From positions 126,342 to 190,341 of the forward strand of contig NZ_JAGYPG010000001.1 of assembly GCF_018343625.1 (NCBI RefSeq): a DNA stretch of 64,000 nucleotides, given 5' to 3'. The notes under the pieces were generated by a model that was not told the origin of the DNA, ran no database searches, and was given only the letters and a program-made list of their open reading frames with translations. Below, in pieces: positions 6,911 through 17,285 of the stretch. This stretch comes from Lederbergia citri (GTDB lineage: Bacteria > Bacillota > Bacilli > Bacillales > Bacillaceae_C). The number at the start of each line of letters is the position of its first letter. Position 1 is the first letter of the stretch. The position numbers and the translations under genes are program-made.

Positions 6911-8899
6911 ATGACATCTAAACAAGGGATTAAACCTGAAGATTTATATCAATTAAAATCAGTGGCAGACCCACAACTATCACCAGACGGAACAGAAGTA
7001 GTATATGTTGAAACACATATTGACGAAAAGAAAAAAGACTATGTTTCTAATTTATTTTACATAAACTTGAATGATAAAATTCCTCAGCAATGGACATTTG
7101 GAGAACATAAAACGAACTCAGCTGTTTGGTCGCCAGATGGCAGTAAACTAGCATTTGTATCAACGAGAAATGGAAAACCGCAAATTTTTGTTCTTCCAAA
7201 AGCAGGAGGAGAAGCGAAACAAGTGACGGATTGCAAAAACGGTGCAACATCGCCAGTCTGGTCACCTTGTGGAAAGAAAATTGCTTTTTCGGTAAGATTA
7301 GGAAAAGACGAGACTGTTAACGATAAACCTGAAAAAGATCAGAAGGAAGACAAAGAACTAAAACCGCTTGAAATTGAAAAAATGAAGCATAAATCAGATG
7401 CAGCTGGATTTATTGATATGGAGCAATTTTCACAAATTGCGACGGTTAATCTAGAATCTGGAGATGTGGAGCTTGTTGTGGAAGGAAAACATAATTATCA
7501 GCTTGGTACATGGTCTCCAGATGGAAAATATCTTGCTTATACTGCAGACTTAACAGAAGATCTAGATTTTTCATTTATGAGTGATATATATTTATTAGAT
7601 TTAGAAACGAAAGATACCCGCAAGCTTACGGAAGGTTCGGGAATGTTTTATCAAACGTCTTGGTCTCCAAACAGCCGCTATATTGCGTATGTCGGAAGTG
7701 AAAGAGAATTTGAAAATGCAACGCATGCTAAGCTATGGATCTATGATTTGGAAAATGACAATAAAACATGTGTAACGAGTGATTTCGATGCGCCTGTCGG
7801 TGATTTTGTTGCCGCGGATTTCCTTCAAGGTGTCGCTGCACCTCGAGTTCAATGGTTAGAAGATAGTGAAAGTTTCTATTTCCAAGTAACAGATCACGGA
7901 AATACATCCATTTATTTTGGCAATCTCTCCGGTGAGTTATATCCAGCAATTAATGATGATCAATACGTATATGGTTTTTCACTCAATCAGAAAAACGATA
8001 AAGCGGTTGTCGCTATTAGTACGACGACAAATCCAGGGGATTTATTTTGTGTAAATTTAAATACTGGTGAAAAAGAACAACTTACAAACGTAAATGAAGA
8101 ATTTTTAAAAACGAGAGAATTATCTGTTCCAGAAGCGATTGAATTTGAAGGAGCAGATGGCTGGAAAGTAAGCGGCTGGATCATGAAACCAGTTGGATAT
8201 GAAGAAGGAAAAAAATATCCGCTTATACTTGAAATTCATGGTGGCCCACACGCCATGTATGCAAACACGTATTTTAACGAATTCCAAATTCTTGCTGCTC
8301 AAGGTTTTGCGGTTCTTTACACGAATCCTCGAGGAAGCCACGGATATGGTCAGAATTTTGTTGATGCGGTTCGCGGCGATTATGGCGGCAATGATTATAA
8401 TGATTTAATGGCCGCTGTCGATTATGCATTAGAAAAGTATGATTTTATTGATCAAGATCGTCTTGGTGTAACAGGTGGAAGCTATGGCGGCTTCATGACA
8501 AATTGGATCGTCGGACATACAAATCGCTTTAAAGCAGCTGTTACCCAACGTTCTATTTGTAACTGGATTAGCTTTTACGGCGTAAGTGATATTGGCTATT
8601 ACTTTACCGATTGGCAAATTCTCGCGGGACTAGACGACATCGAAAAGCTATGGAACCATTCACCGCTTAAATATGTAAACAACGTAGAGACTCCGCTGCT
8701 CATTTTACACGGTGAAAAGGACTATCGCTGTCCAATTGAACAGGCTGAGCAATTGTTCATCGCTTTAAAACATCGTAAAAAAGAAACAAAATTCGTACGC
8801 TTCCCTGAATCCAATCACGAACTTTCAAGGAGTGGAAAACCAACATTAAGAATCAATCGACTTGAGTATATTAGAGATTGGTTTGTAAAATATTTATAA
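6911..8899 (+). CDS. S9-family prolyl oligopeptidase / acylaminoacyl peptidase (YuxL-like)
   Basis: A 662-residue serine peptidase without a signal peptide, so probably cytoplasmic. The N-terminal half is a beta-propeller made of WSPDGK-type repeats (for example VWSPDGSKLAF, TWSPDGKYLAY). The C-terminal alpha/beta-hydrolase domain has the nucleophile in GGSYGGF (Ser 524), Asp 604 in GEKDYRCP and His 636 in SNHELSRSG. Length and architecture match B. subtilis YuxL. It is monocistronic, with a strong terminator 8 nt after its stop. It probably trims short peptides; exact specificity is unknown. Confidence 0.92.
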   Translation: MTSKQGIKPEDLYQLKSVADPQLSPDGTEVVYVETHIDEKKKDYVSNLFYINLNDKIPQQWTFGEHKTNSAVWSPDGSKLAFVSTRNGKPQIFVLPKAGGEAKQVTDCKNGATSPVWSPCGKKIAFSVRLGKDETVNDKPEKDQKEDKELKPLEIEKMKHKSDAAGFIDMEQFSQIATVNLESGDVELVVEGKHNYQLGTWSPDGKYLAYTADLTEDLDFSFMSDIYLLDLETKDTRKLTEGSGMFYQTSWSPNSRYIAYVGSEREFENATHAKLWIYDLENDNKTCVTSDFDAPVGDFVAADFLQGVAAPRVQWLEDSESFYFQVTDHGNTSIYFGNLSGELYPAINDDQYVYGFSLNQKNDKAVVAISTTTNPGDLFCVNLNTGEKEQLTNVNEEFLKTRELSVPEAIEFEGADGWKVSGWIMKPVGYEEGKKYPLILEIHGGPHAMYANTYFNEFQILAAQGFAVLYTNPRGSHGYGQNFVDAVRGDYGGNDYNDLMAAVDYALEKYDFIDQDRLGVTGGSYGGFMTNWIVGHTNRFKAAVTQRSICNWISFYGVSDIGYYFTDWQILAGLDDIEKLWNHSPLKYVNNVETPLLILHGEKDYRCPIEQAEQLFIALKHRKKETKFVRFPESNHELSRSGKPTLRINRLEYIRDWFVKYL

Positions 8900-8906
8900 T
8901 AAGATG

Positions 8907-8950
8907 AATGGCTTAAGAAGTGACAAACACTTCTTAAGCCATTTTTTTAT
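8907..8950 (+). terminator. Strong rho-independent terminator after the S9 peptidase
   Basis: A perfect 16-bp stem (8907-8922 with 8928-8943), ACAAA loop and a run of seven T residues. The next 110 bases are extremely A-rich, with no clear promoter. Confidence 0.92.
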
Positions 8951-9062
8951 TTCAAAAAAAATAAAACAAAAACAAAAATACATATACAAAAACAAACAAA
9001 AAATGGTACATTAATATCAGAATAATAAAAAAGCTCTATCTATAAAGGGAGGGAAGAATGCT

Positions 9063-11711
9063 ATGTTTACCATTTCAGATGTTCGAACTGAGTACAAGAA
9101 AAATCCAATAGGAATTGATGTTAAGAAACCAAGAATTAGTTGGAAGTTGGAATCGGATCAGAGGGGAATTGTTCAAAGATCCTATCAAATTCAGGTTGCA
9201 GAGGATCAAAATTTTGAAAACAAACTTTGGGATTCTGGAGAAGTGGAGTCTGATAAGAGCATCCATATTGAATTAAAGGATATACAGTTGAATGCACGAA
9301 CACGTTACTACTATCGTGTCCAAGCTTGGAATCAGTACGGGGAAAGAACAGGATGGTCGGAAATTTCGTTTTGGGAAACCGGGTTGCTTAATAAGGATGA
9401 ATGGATGGCTGAATGGATTAGTGCTCCAAGTGATTTGGAATTATTTGATGACTCTCAAAGCCCAGTTTTGCGCAGAAGCTTTAGTCTAAATGCTCCTGTA
9501 ACATCCGCACGTATTTATGCAACCGCTTTGGGAATTTATAATCTGCAACTAAATGGTCAAAAGGTTGGGGATGCTTATTTCACTCCTGGTTGGACGAATT
9601 ATCAGGAAAGGCTGCAGTATCAAACATATGATGTAACTACCCTGCTTCAATCCGGAAACAATGACATTGAAGCTATGTTTGGCAATGGTTGGTATAAAGG
9701 TGAACTTGCATGGTCTGGAGCAAATTCACATTATGGAAACCGTCTTGCGCTTCTATTTCAAATGCACATTTCACTAAAAGATGGTACAGAAATAGTTATT
9801 CATTCAGACGATCAATGGGAAGCCGCTGCAAGTCCGATACTAATGTCAGAAATATATCATGGTGAAACCTATGATGCCCGATTAGAACAGAAAGAAAAGA
9901 CTTGGAAACAAGTTGATGTCATTTCCTATACAAAAAATATTCTTGTTGCGCAAGAAAACGATCACGTTCGTAAAATTGAGGAGGTCGCTCCAATTGCATT
10001 GATTACGACCCCAAAAGGCGAAGTTGTCCTTGATATGGGACAAAATATGGTTGGCTGGGTCCGTTTTTCGATCCAAGGGAAAGCTGGTCAAGAGGTGCAA
10101 TTGATTCATGCTGAAGTACTGGATAAAGACGGAAATTTCTATATGGATAATATTCGTACAGCAAAACAAACGAATCGTTATATTTTTAAAGGCGATCAAA
10201 AAGAAACATTTGAACCGCATTTTACGTTTCAAGGATTCCGTTATGTTCAGTTGATTGGATTTACAGAGGATCAACTTCACTTAGATAATTTCACGGGTGT
10301 TGTGCTTCATTCCGATATGGAGCCTACTGGCAGCTTTGAATGTTCCGACCCAATGATTAATCAGCTGCAGCATAATATTTTGTGGGGATTAAAAGGGAAT
10401 TTCCTTGATGTGCCAACGGATTGTCCACAGCGAGACGAAAGGCTAGGGTGGACAGGGGATGCCCAAATGTTTATCCGAACGTCTACTTTTTTAATGAATG
10501 TAGCACCATTTTTTACGAAGTGGTCAAGAGACTTAGAAAGTGATCAAGCAGAAGATGGTGGGGTTCCTTTTGTTGTGCCAAATGTTCTTGGAAAGAAAGG
10601 ATCAAAAGAATTTCCGCCGCCCTTTAGTTCTGCTGCCTGGGGAGATGCGGCAGTCATTTGTCCGTGGACCATTTATCTCGTTTATGGAGACAAGAGATTA
10701 CTAGAAGAGCAGTACGATAGTATGAAGGCTTGGGTTGAATATATTCGCAGCCAAGGAGACAATGAATTTTTGTGGAATACGGGCTTCCATTTTGGAGATT
10801 GGCTTGCCCTTGATTCAAAGCCAGATAGCTATGTCGGAGCTACTGACCGAGATTATATTGCAACAGCGTTTTATGCATATTCCACTTCCTTGCTTCAAAA
10901 AACAGCTGAGATACTAGGGAAATCTCAGGATGCGGAGCAATATGCTGAGCTTCACGCTAATATAATTAAAGCATTTAACGAAGAATTTGTAACGCCTGCT
11001 GGCCGCCTATCAGTGTCAACGCAAACAGCCCAATTACTTGCTTTAATGTTTGAATTAGTAGAAGGAAAAGCAAAGAAAAGAGCAGTGGGAAAATTAATGG
11101 AATTACTGAAAGAGAGTGATTTCCATTTAACAACGGGGTTTGTAGGAACGCCTTACTTAAACCATGTATTAAGCGAAAATGGTCAAAATGATGCGGCCTA
11201 TAAACTGTTGTTTCAAAAGGATTATCCATCTTGGTTATATCAAGTCACAAAAGGTGCCACTACCATTTGGGAGCATTGGGATGGCATAAAAGAAGATGGA
11301 AGCTTTTGGAGCGCCGATATGAACTCCTTTAACCATTATGCTTATGGTGCAATTGGCGATTGGTTATATCGTAAAGTGGCAGGAATTGATATGGATGAAC
11401 AAACACCAGCTTACAAGAAGAGCATCATCAAGCCGCTTCCAGGAGAAGGACTGTCGTTTGCCAAAGGAAAACTAGAAACAATGTATGGTACGATTTCCTC
11501 GAGTTGGACAAAGCATGTGGACGGAAGGATGGAGGTGGAAGTAACAATTCCGGCTAATACAACAGCTGAAATTATTCTTCCTAATGCTTCTGGGAAACAA
11601 ATATTTGAAAGTGAGCTTCCTTTAGATCAATCTAACGGACTTTCGGTAGTTAGTGATAACGATGAAGTGAAAGTATTGGCCGGATCTGGAAAATATCGTT
11701 TTGTTTATTAA
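9063..11711 (+). CDS. GH78 alpha-L-rhamnosidase
   Basis: An 882-residue glycosidase removing terminal alpha-L-rhamnose, with no signal peptide and therefore probably intracellular. Order: N-terminal fibronectin-like and lectin-like beta domains (about 1-330), a concanavalin-like domain, a six-hairpin catalytic barrel (about 420-780) and a C-terminal beta-sandwich. The acidic catalytic segment DCPQRDERLGWTGD (453-466) and the second acidic motif WEHWDG (Glu 737) are intact. ATG 9063 follows GGGAGGG. It opens an accessory glycoside-degradation region. Substrates such as plant rhamnoglucosides or pectic side chains are inferred, and no rhamnose catabolic genes are adjacent. Confidence 0.93.
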   Translation: MFTISDVRTEYKKNPIGIDVKKPRISWKLESDQRGIVQRSYQIQVAEDQNFENKLWDSGEVESDKSIHIELKDIQLNARTRYYYRVQAWNQYGERTGWSEISFWETGLLNKDEWMAEWISAPSDLELFDDSQSPVLRRSFSLNAPVTSARIYATALGIYNLQLNGQKVGDAYFTPGWTNYQERLQYQTYDVTTLLQSGNNDIEAMFGNGWYKGELAWSGANSHYGNRLALLFQMHISLKDGTEIVIHSDDQWEAAASPILMSEIYHGETYDARLEQKEKTWKQVDVISYTKNILVAQENDHVRKIEEVAPIALITTPKGEVVLDMGQNMVGWVRFSIQGKAGQEVQLIHAEVLDKDGNFYMDNIRTAKQTNRYIFKGDQKETFEPHFTFQGFRYVQLIGFTEDQLHLDNFTGVVLHSDMEPTGSFECSDPMINQLQHNILWGLKGNFLDVPTDCPQRDERLGWTGDAQMFIRTSTFLMNVAPFFTKWSRDLESDQAEDGGVPFVVPNVLGKKGSKEFPPPFSSAAWGDAAVICPWTIYLVYGDKRLLEEQYDSMKAWVEYIRSQGDNEFLWNTGFHFGDWLALDSKPDSYVGATDRDYIATAFYAYSTSLLQKTAEILGKSQDAEQYAELHANIIKAFNEEFVTPAGRLSVSTQTAQLLALMFELVEGKAKKRAVGKLMELLKESDFHLTTGFVGTPYLNHVLSENGQNDAAYKLLFQKDYPSWLYQVTKGATTIWEHWDGIKEDGSFWSADMNSFNHYAYGAIGDWLYRKVAGIDMDEQTPAYKKSIIKPLPGEGLSFAKGKLETMYGTISSSWTKHVDGRMEVEVTIPANTTAEIILPNASGKQIFESELPLDQSNGLSVVSDNDEVKVLAGSGKYRFVY

Positions 11712-11763
11712 TCTTTTAATTGATAATTCTAATGGTAGATACCATCTAGATAAGATTATAAGT

Positions 11764-11800
11764 AAGTAACCTACCAATATGGGGTATGGTTACTTTTTTT
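11764..11800 (+). terminator. Rho-independent terminator after the rhamnosidase gene
   Basis: AAGTAACC-TACC pairs with GGGGTA-TGGTTACTT (one bulge) and is followed by seven T residues at 11794-11800. It separates the rhamnosidase transcriptionally from the esterase. Confidence 0.8.
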
Positions 11801-11910
11801 AGTAATCTATACTTCCTGAAAGCTTTCCATAGTAGTGGTTGTTTAATTTGAATATGATTTTTCTTTAATATTTCTATAGTAATAGGATAGATAATTCTAT
11901 AAAATCAAAT

Positions 11911-11924
11911 ATAAAGCGCTTGCA
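11911..11924 (+). promoter_or_regulatory. Possible CcpA cre / LacI-type operator upstream of the esterase gene
   Basis: ATAAAGCGCTTGCA matches 12 of 14 positions of the cre consensus TGWAARCGYTWNCW. It lies about 135 bp before the esterase start, in the 346-base gap 11712-12057, whose only other recognisable feature is the rhamnosidase terminator. Catabolite repression of a carbohydrate cluster is plausible. A local LacI regulator is equally possible, but none is encoded in this cluster. Confidence 0.35.
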
Positions 11925-12057
11925 ATGGGCGGGATAAGGAAGAAAGATTAAGGAAATTTACCTTTCTGACAGAGCAGCTCAAGGAGGAAAATGACTAAAG
12001 AAAGTACTAGTATATGATTGATAAGAATAAATGAAATAACACAAAGGGGTCTAAAAG

Positions 12058-12891
12058 ATGGCTTTATTACAAGTAAACTTTATGTCAAAATCGCTAGCAA
12101 GAACGGTTCCAATGAATGTCATACTACCTGTAGATAAAATGACGTTTCCAGGAACGCAAGTAAGGGAGGATAAGCCGTACAAAACATTGTATTTGCTCCA
12201 TGGTGTATTTGGCAATTATACAGATTGGGTCACTGGAACAAATATTCAAAGATGGGCAGAGGAAAAGGACCTTGTTGTTGTCATGCCCTCTGGTGATAAT
12301 ATGTTTTATGTGGACAATCCAGGAGTTAACAACTTTTATGGAGAGTTTATCGGCAAGGAACTGGTTGAGATAACAAGAAAAATGTTCCCACTTTCCCATA
12401 ATAGAGATGATACGTATATCGCAGGTCTTTCGATGGGGGGCTATGGGGCGATTAGAAATGGTTTAAAATACCACGATACATTTGGCTATGTAGCTGGTCT
12501 GTCTTCAGCCCTTATTACTGACGGGATTGAAAATAGAACGAATGACGTGTCATTTTTTCTAGAAAGTCGTGATTATGCAGAATGGTGTTTTGGAGACCTT
12601 ACCAAAGTTTCTGAAAGTGATAAAAATCCAAAATGGCTAGCCAACAAGCTAGTAGAGGAAAATGCGAATATACCAAAAATCTACATGACTTGTGGGGATA
12701 ACGATTCCCTTCTTGGGCTAAATCAGGATTTTAGAAATTATCTATATGGACTAGGCATAGAGGTTACATATGAAGAGGGACATGGTGCTCATGATTGGGA
12801 TTTCTGGAATCGATATATTAAAAAAGTAATAGATTGGCTACCTTTGGAGCAAAATGTAGCAGGTATTAATAGCGGAAATGTTGGAATCTAA
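12058..12891 (+). CDS. Esterase, tributyrin esterase / S-formylglutathione hydrolase-like (PF00756 fold)
   Basis: A 277-residue alpha/beta-hydrolase without a signal peptide. The nucleophile elbow is GLSMGGYG (Ser 125), the acid is in CGDNDSLL and the catalytic His is in HGAHDW (His 245). This family removes acyl groups from sugars or small esters. Placement among glycosidases suggests deacetylation or deacylation of glycosides. The last 35 residues closely resemble a frameshifted gene fragment after the GH3 gene (17286-17440), so a paralogue once existed 4 kb downstream. Confidence 0.85.
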   Translation: MALLQVNFMSKSLARTVPMNVILPVDKMTFPGTQVREDKPYKTLYLLHGVFGNYTDWVTGTNIQRWAEEKDLVVVMPSGDNMFYVDNPGVNNFYGEFIGKELVEITRKMFPLSHNRDDTYIAGLSMGGYGAIRNGLKYHDTFGYVAGLSSALITDGIENRTNDVSFFLESRDYAEWCFGDLTKVSESDKNPKWLANKLVEENANIPKIYMTCGDNDSLLGLNQDFRNYLYGLGIEVTYEEGHGAHDWDFWNRYIKKVIDWLPLEQNVAGINSGNVGI

Positions 12892-13056
12892 TATGTAATG
12901 TTTATTAATATGAATCCGATTATCAGGACTTGAACCTACTTACTGTTTTTTAAACAACTATAGAAACTTTAATAATTTTAAAGGAAAGAAATTAGATTTG
13001 TAGAAAATTAATATAATATGGAGATTTTTATTTTGATTTAAGTTGGAGGTAAAAGG

Positions 13057-14184
13057 ATGAGAAAAGTAAAAGTCGGTGTTATCGGCTGCGGGATGATTAG
13101 TGCAATTTATCTTAAAAACTGTACTCAAGTTTTTAACAATGTTTTAGAAGTAGTGGCGGTGGCAGATTTAGTTCCAGAGTTAGCAGCGAAGCGTGCAGAG
13201 GAGTTTAATGTTCCTATTTCTTGTTCTGTTGAAGAATTGCTAGATAATCCCAATATTGAAATCGTTATCAATTTAACTGCTCCTGTCGTTCACGCTGCCA
13301 TTAATTTGCGAGCGCTTAATGCAGGGAAGCACGTGTATACCGAGAAACCTTTTGCTCTTAATCGCGAAGATGCTGATGAGGTGCTGAATTTAGCAGAATC
13401 AAAAGGTTTACTTGTTGGATGTGCGCCTGATACTTTCTTAGGAGCAAGCATTCAAACTTGTATTAAATTAATTGAAGATGGAGAGATTGGGCAACCGTAT
13501 GCAGCAAATGCTTCTATTATTATGGGAAGTGCTGCCGATGGGATGCATCCTAATTTTCAAAATTTCTTAAAGCTCGGCGGAGATCCGCTTATGGATATGG
13601 GACCGTACTATTTGACGGCATTAGTTGCCATGTTAGGTCCTGTAAAAAGAGTAACTGGTTCTGCACAAAAACTATATGAAGAAGTTACCATTACGAATGA
13701 AAAGTCCCCGCGTTTCGGTGAAACCTTCCCAGTAGATGCACCAACAAACGTAGCAGCGACTTTAGATTTTCATAGTGGAGCAGTGGCCAATCTTCAAGCA
13801 ACTAAGGAAAGCTTTGGCTATCGCCCAAGACTTGAAATTTTTGGAACGAAAGGTAATTTGATCGTTCCGGATCCGAACTTCTTTGGACCTATCCCAGGAT
13901 TCATTGGCGATGTTACAATTCAATATCCGAATTTTGAAACGAAAACGATTCCTCTTACCCATAGTTTCAGTGAAGATAGTAGGGGAATTGGGGTTGCTGA
14001 TATGGCATATGCTATTCAATCAGGGAGAAAACATCGAGCAAGTGGTCAATTAGCAAGACATATATTAGATATTTCATTAGGAATTTTCGAATCATCAGAG
14101 AGTGAAAAACACATCCATATTCAATCAATGATAGACCGTCCAGCAGCATTGCCGCTCGGCCTACAAGATAATGTTTTAGATTAA
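13057..14184 (+). CDS. Gfo/Idh/MocA-family NAD(P)-dependent oxidoreductase
   Basis: A 375-residue sugar dehydrogenase-type protein. An N-terminal Rossmann fold starts at GVIGCGMIS (residues 5-13), the conserved EKPF (Glu 96, Lys 97) marks the substrate/cofactor site, and a C-terminal alpha/beta substrate domain follows. ATG 13057 comes after TTGGAGGT. It is the first of three closely spaced genes (23 and 15 nt gaps to the next two), with an isomerase/epimerase and a GH3 glycosidase. Members oxidise hydroxyls on sugars, inositols or glycosides. The substrate here is unknown. Confidence 0.88.
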   Translation: MRKVKVGVIGCGMISAIYLKNCTQVFNNVLEVVAVADLVPELAAKRAEEFNVPISCSVEELLDNPNIEIVINLTAPVVHAAINLRALNAGKHVYTEKPFALNREDADEVLNLAESKGLLVGCAPDTFLGASIQTCIKLIEDGEIGQPYAANASIIMGSAADGMHPNFQNFLKLGGDPLMDMGPYYLTALVAMLGPVKRVTGSAQKLYEEVTITNEKSPRFGETFPVDAPTNVAATLDFHSGAVANLQATKESFGYRPRLEIFGTKGNLIVPDPNFFGPIPGFIGDVTIQYPNFETKTIPLTHSFSEDSRGIGVADMAYAIQSGRKHRASGQLARHILDISLGIFESSESEKHIHIQSMIDRPAALPLGLQDNVLD

Positions 14185-14207
14185 TAATTTGCGAGGATGA
14201 TAAATAT

Positions 14208-15032
14208 ATGAAAAAGTTTCCTATTGGCGTTCAGCCTTACACGATTCGTGAAGCGATGAGTAAAGATTATGTAGGTTCAATAAAAAAAGTAGCTGAAATT
14301 GGGTACAAAGGGATAGAACTTGGTCTTCCTCCAGAAGGCATGACCATTCAAGAGCAAAAATCACTTTTAGATGGATTGGGACTCAAGGTTGTCGGGACAC
14401 ATGCGGGATTTGATTCTTTGGATTTTGAAGTAGATAAAATTGCAGATTATCTTGAAGAAATGGATGCTGAAAAGTTTGTAACGGTATCGATGATTTTTAA
14501 ATCCAGAGAAGATGTTTTGGAAAAAGCAAAAAAAATGAATGAAGTAGGCGAACAGTTCCGCAAGAGAGGTGTGACGTTCTTATACCATAATCACCATTGG
14601 GAATTTTTTAAAGTAGATGGAGAATATGTACTGGATATTTTACTACATGAAACAGACCCTGAGTTCGTGCAAACAGAACTGGATACATATTGGATCAGAA
14701 GAGGTGGAGAAGATCCCGTCGAGTATCTTCGCAAAGTAAAAAATCGAGCCCCGCTTCTTCATATTAAGGATATGAAAGCTGGAGGAGAAGATATTTCGAA
14801 TGGGTTTGGAGAAGGTTTCTTAGATCTGAGAGAACTTTTTGCACAAGGTGTCAAAGAACCATTTGCAGAAATTGGTGAAGGGATCCTTGATTTTAAGGAA
14901 ATCGCTAATACAGCAGAGGAAATCGGTACGAAATGGTTAATCGTTGAGCAGGATGAAAGCGATAGAGATCCATTTGAAAGCTTGAAAATAAGCTATGACA
15001 ATCTTATGAAAATGGGATTAATAGAATCATAA
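14208..15032 (+). CDS. Sugar phosphate isomerase/epimerase family TIM-barrel protein
   Basis: A 274-residue xylose-isomerase-like (AP endonuclease 2 fold) TIM barrel. Metal-binding residues are recognisable: His-rich YHNHHWEF, the Asp of TELDTYW, the His of LLHIKD and the Glu of AEIGEG. Such proteins isomerise, epimerise or eliminate sugars and keto-sugars. Co-transcription with a Gfo/Idh dehydrogenase and GH3 resembles paired dehydrogenase/isomerase modules of inositol or 3-keto-glycoside metabolism. The reaction is not determinable from sequence. Confidence 0.85.
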   Translation: MKKFPIGVQPYTIREAMSKDYVGSIKKVAEIGYKGIELGLPPEGMTIQEQKSLLDGLGLKVVGTHAGFDSLDFEVDKIADYLEEMDAEKFVTVSMIFKSREDVLEKAKKMNEVGEQFRKRGVTFLYHNHHWEFFKVDGEYVLDILLHETDPEFVQTELDTYWIRRGGEDPVEYLRKVKNRAPLLHIKDMKAGGEDISNGFGEGFLDLRELFAQGVKEPFAEIGEGILDFKEIANTAEEIGTKWLIVEQDESDRDPFESLKISYDNLMKMGLIES

Positions 15033-15047
15033 GAATGGAGAATGACT

Positions 15048-17285
15048 ATGCCGATAAAATATGTGAAAAATGAAGGAGGACCTACTCTTGGATATTCAAC
15101 TGAATCCGGGGTCGGGATACTGGAAGTAGATGGTAAGTTTTTTAAAGATTTAAACAAAGATGGCAAACTTGATAAATATGAAGATTGGCGTCTTTCACCT
15201 GAAGAAAGGGCTAAAGATCTCGCTTCTAAAATGTCGATTGACCAAATCGCTGGTTTGATGCTTTACAGCAGCCATCAAGCGATTCCTGCATCAAAAGGTT
15301 TTTTTCCTGGAACATTTGACGGGAAACCTTTCGATGAAAGTAATGCCAAACCTTCCGATTTATCTGATCAACAAAAGGATTTTCTTATCAATGATGATTT
15401 ACGTCATGTATTAATTACGACTGTGGAAAGTCCTAAGATTGCAGCAGAATGGAGTAATAAAGCACAAGCTCTTGTAGAAGGGATCGGATTAGGAATACCG
15501 ATTAATAACAGTTCTGATCCGCGCCATGCTTCCATAGCAAGCGCTGAATTTAATGCCGGTGCTGGCGGGGCCATTTCAATGTGGCCTGAAACACTCGGAC
15601 TTGCAGCAACCTTTGATCCAAACCTAGTAAAGGAGTTTGGGGAAGTTGCTTCGAAAGAATATCGAGCTCTTGGAATTTCAACAGCATTATCTCCCCAAAT
15701 TGATCTAGCGACAGATCCTAGATGGATGAGATTCAATGGAACGTTCGGGGAGGATCCAAAGTTAACAACTGACCTGGCACGTGCTTATATTGACGGATTC
15801 CAAACATCGGATGGTGAAAATGAAATTACGGATGGTTGGGGATTTGAGAGTGTAAACGCAATGGTTAAACATTGGCCAGGCGGGGGATCTGGAGAAGGTG
15901 GGAGAGACGCACACTGGGGGTTCGGTAAATACGCAGTATATCCTGGTGATAATTTCGAAGGACACCTCATTCCCTTTACGGAAGGCGCCTTCAACTTATC
16001 TGGAAAAACGAAGATGGCATCTGCGGTCATGCCTTATTATACGATTTCATATGATCAAGATGAAGAAACAAAAGAAAATGTTGGGAATTCGTATAATAAA
16101 TACATCATTCAAACGCTTCTTCGTGAAAAATACGGCTATGATGGTGTCGTTTGTACGGATTGGATGATTACGGGAGATGAACCTGAGTCGGTTGATATTT
16201 TTGCTGGAAAGTCCTGGGGTGTGGAACACCTAACTGTCGCTGAACGCCATTATAATGTATTGATGGCTGGAGTCGATCAGTTTGGTGGAAATAACGAAGC
16301 GGGTCCCATTATTGAGGCATATGGAATGGGTGTAAAGGAACATGGCGAGGAGTTTATGAGGCAGCGTTTTGAACAATCCGCTGTTCGACTTCTGTTAAAT
16401 ATTTTTAGATTAGGACTTTTTGAAAATCCTTATTTAGTTCCGGATCAGAGTGCTGAGCTTGTTGGAAATGCTGATTTTATGAAAAAAGGGTATGAAGCCC
16501 AATTAAAATCACTTGTTTTATTAAAAAATCAGGAAGACGTGTTGCCAATACAAAAAGGAAAGACGGTTTATATACCGAAACGCTATATTGCAGAAGGCAG
16601 AAGTTGGTTTGGACATGTTATACCTGAAAGACTGGAATATCCGATTAATCTAGATATCGTGAAAAATTATTATAATGTGACAGATAATCCGGACGAAGCT
16701 GACTTTGCCATTGTCGCTATCACAAACCCGGAAGGATCTGGTTATAGCCGGGAAGATGTTGAGGCAGGAGGAACTGGGTATGTTCCAATCAGCCTGCAGT
16801 ACAAGCCTTATAAGGCAGAATATGCTCGGGAAAAAAGTATTGCAGGTGATCCGAGAGAGGTACTTGATCGAAACTATCGAAATAAGTTGTTCACTCCACC
16901 AAATACGACTGACCTTGATTTAATAATGGAAACAAAAAAAGTAATGAAAGGAAAACCGGTTATAGTCTCACTTTTACTTTCAAAACCTGCTGTTGTAGAA
17001 GAATTTGAAAAAGAGGTAGAGGCAATCATTGCAAACTTTGGAGTTCAAGATCAAGCGCTGCTCGACATCATCAGTGGGAACAGTGAACCATCGGGACTTC
17101 TTCCTATGCAAATGCCAGCAAATATGAAAACGGTTGAAGAACAATTCGAAGATGTTCCACATGATATGGAATGTTATATAGACTCTGAAGGAAACACATA
17201 TGACTTTGCTTACGGACTTAATTGGCAAGGAGTAATTAATGATAACCGTACTGTAAAATATAGAAAAGAAAAAATAGAAAAGTAG
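15048..17285 (+). CDS. GH3-family beta-glycosidase with EF-hand-like loop
   Basis: A 745-residue, signal-peptide-free GH3 enzyme. The nucleophile Asp is in VVCTDWM (Asp 371), and KHWPGGG is the conserved barrel segment. Near the N-terminus, DLNKDGKLDKYE (34-45) fits a full EF-hand calcium loop, often seen in this GH3 subgroup. The start is ATG 15048, 7 nt after GGAG; an earlier ATG at 15042 is only 1 nt from it. It directly precedes an esterase remnant that continues in the same reading frame after its TAG stop, so the C-terminus lies next to a deletion scar. It probably cleaves beta-glucosides or xylosides. Confidence 0.9.
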   Translation: MPIKYVKNEGGPTLGYSTESGVGILEVDGKFFKDLNKDGKLDKYEDWRLSPEERAKDLASKMSIDQIAGLMLYSSHQAIPASKGFFPGTFDGKPFDESNAKPSDLSDQQKDFLINDDLRHVLITTVESPKIAAEWSNKAQALVEGIGLGIPINNSSDPRHASIASAEFNAGAGGAISMWPETLGLAATFDPNLVKEFGEVASKEYRALGISTALSPQIDLATDPRWMRFNGTFGEDPKLTTDLARAYIDGFQTSDGENEITDGWGFESVNAMVKHWPGGGSGEGGRDAHWGFGKYAVYPGDNFEGHLIPFTEGAFNLSGKTKMASAVMPYYTISYDQDEETKENVGNSYNKYIIQTLLREKYGYDGVVCTDWMITGDEPESVDIFAGKSWGVEHLTVAERHYNVLMAGVDQFGGNNEAGPIIEAYGMGVKEHGEEFMRQRFEQSAVRLLLNIFRLGLFENPYLVPDQSAELVGNADFMKKGYEAQLKSLVLLKNQEDVLPIQKGKTVYIPKRYIAEGRSWFGHVIPERLEYPINLDIVKNYYNVTDNPDEADFAIVAITNPEGSGYSREDVEAGGTGYVPISLQYKPYKAEYAREKSIAGDPREVLDRNYRNKLFTPPNTTDLDLIMETKKVMKGKPVIVSLLLSKPAVVEEFEKEVEAIIANFGVQDQALLDIISGNSEPSGLLPMQMPANMKTVEEQFEDVPHDMECYIDSEGNTYDFAYGLNWQGVINDNRTVKYRKEKIEK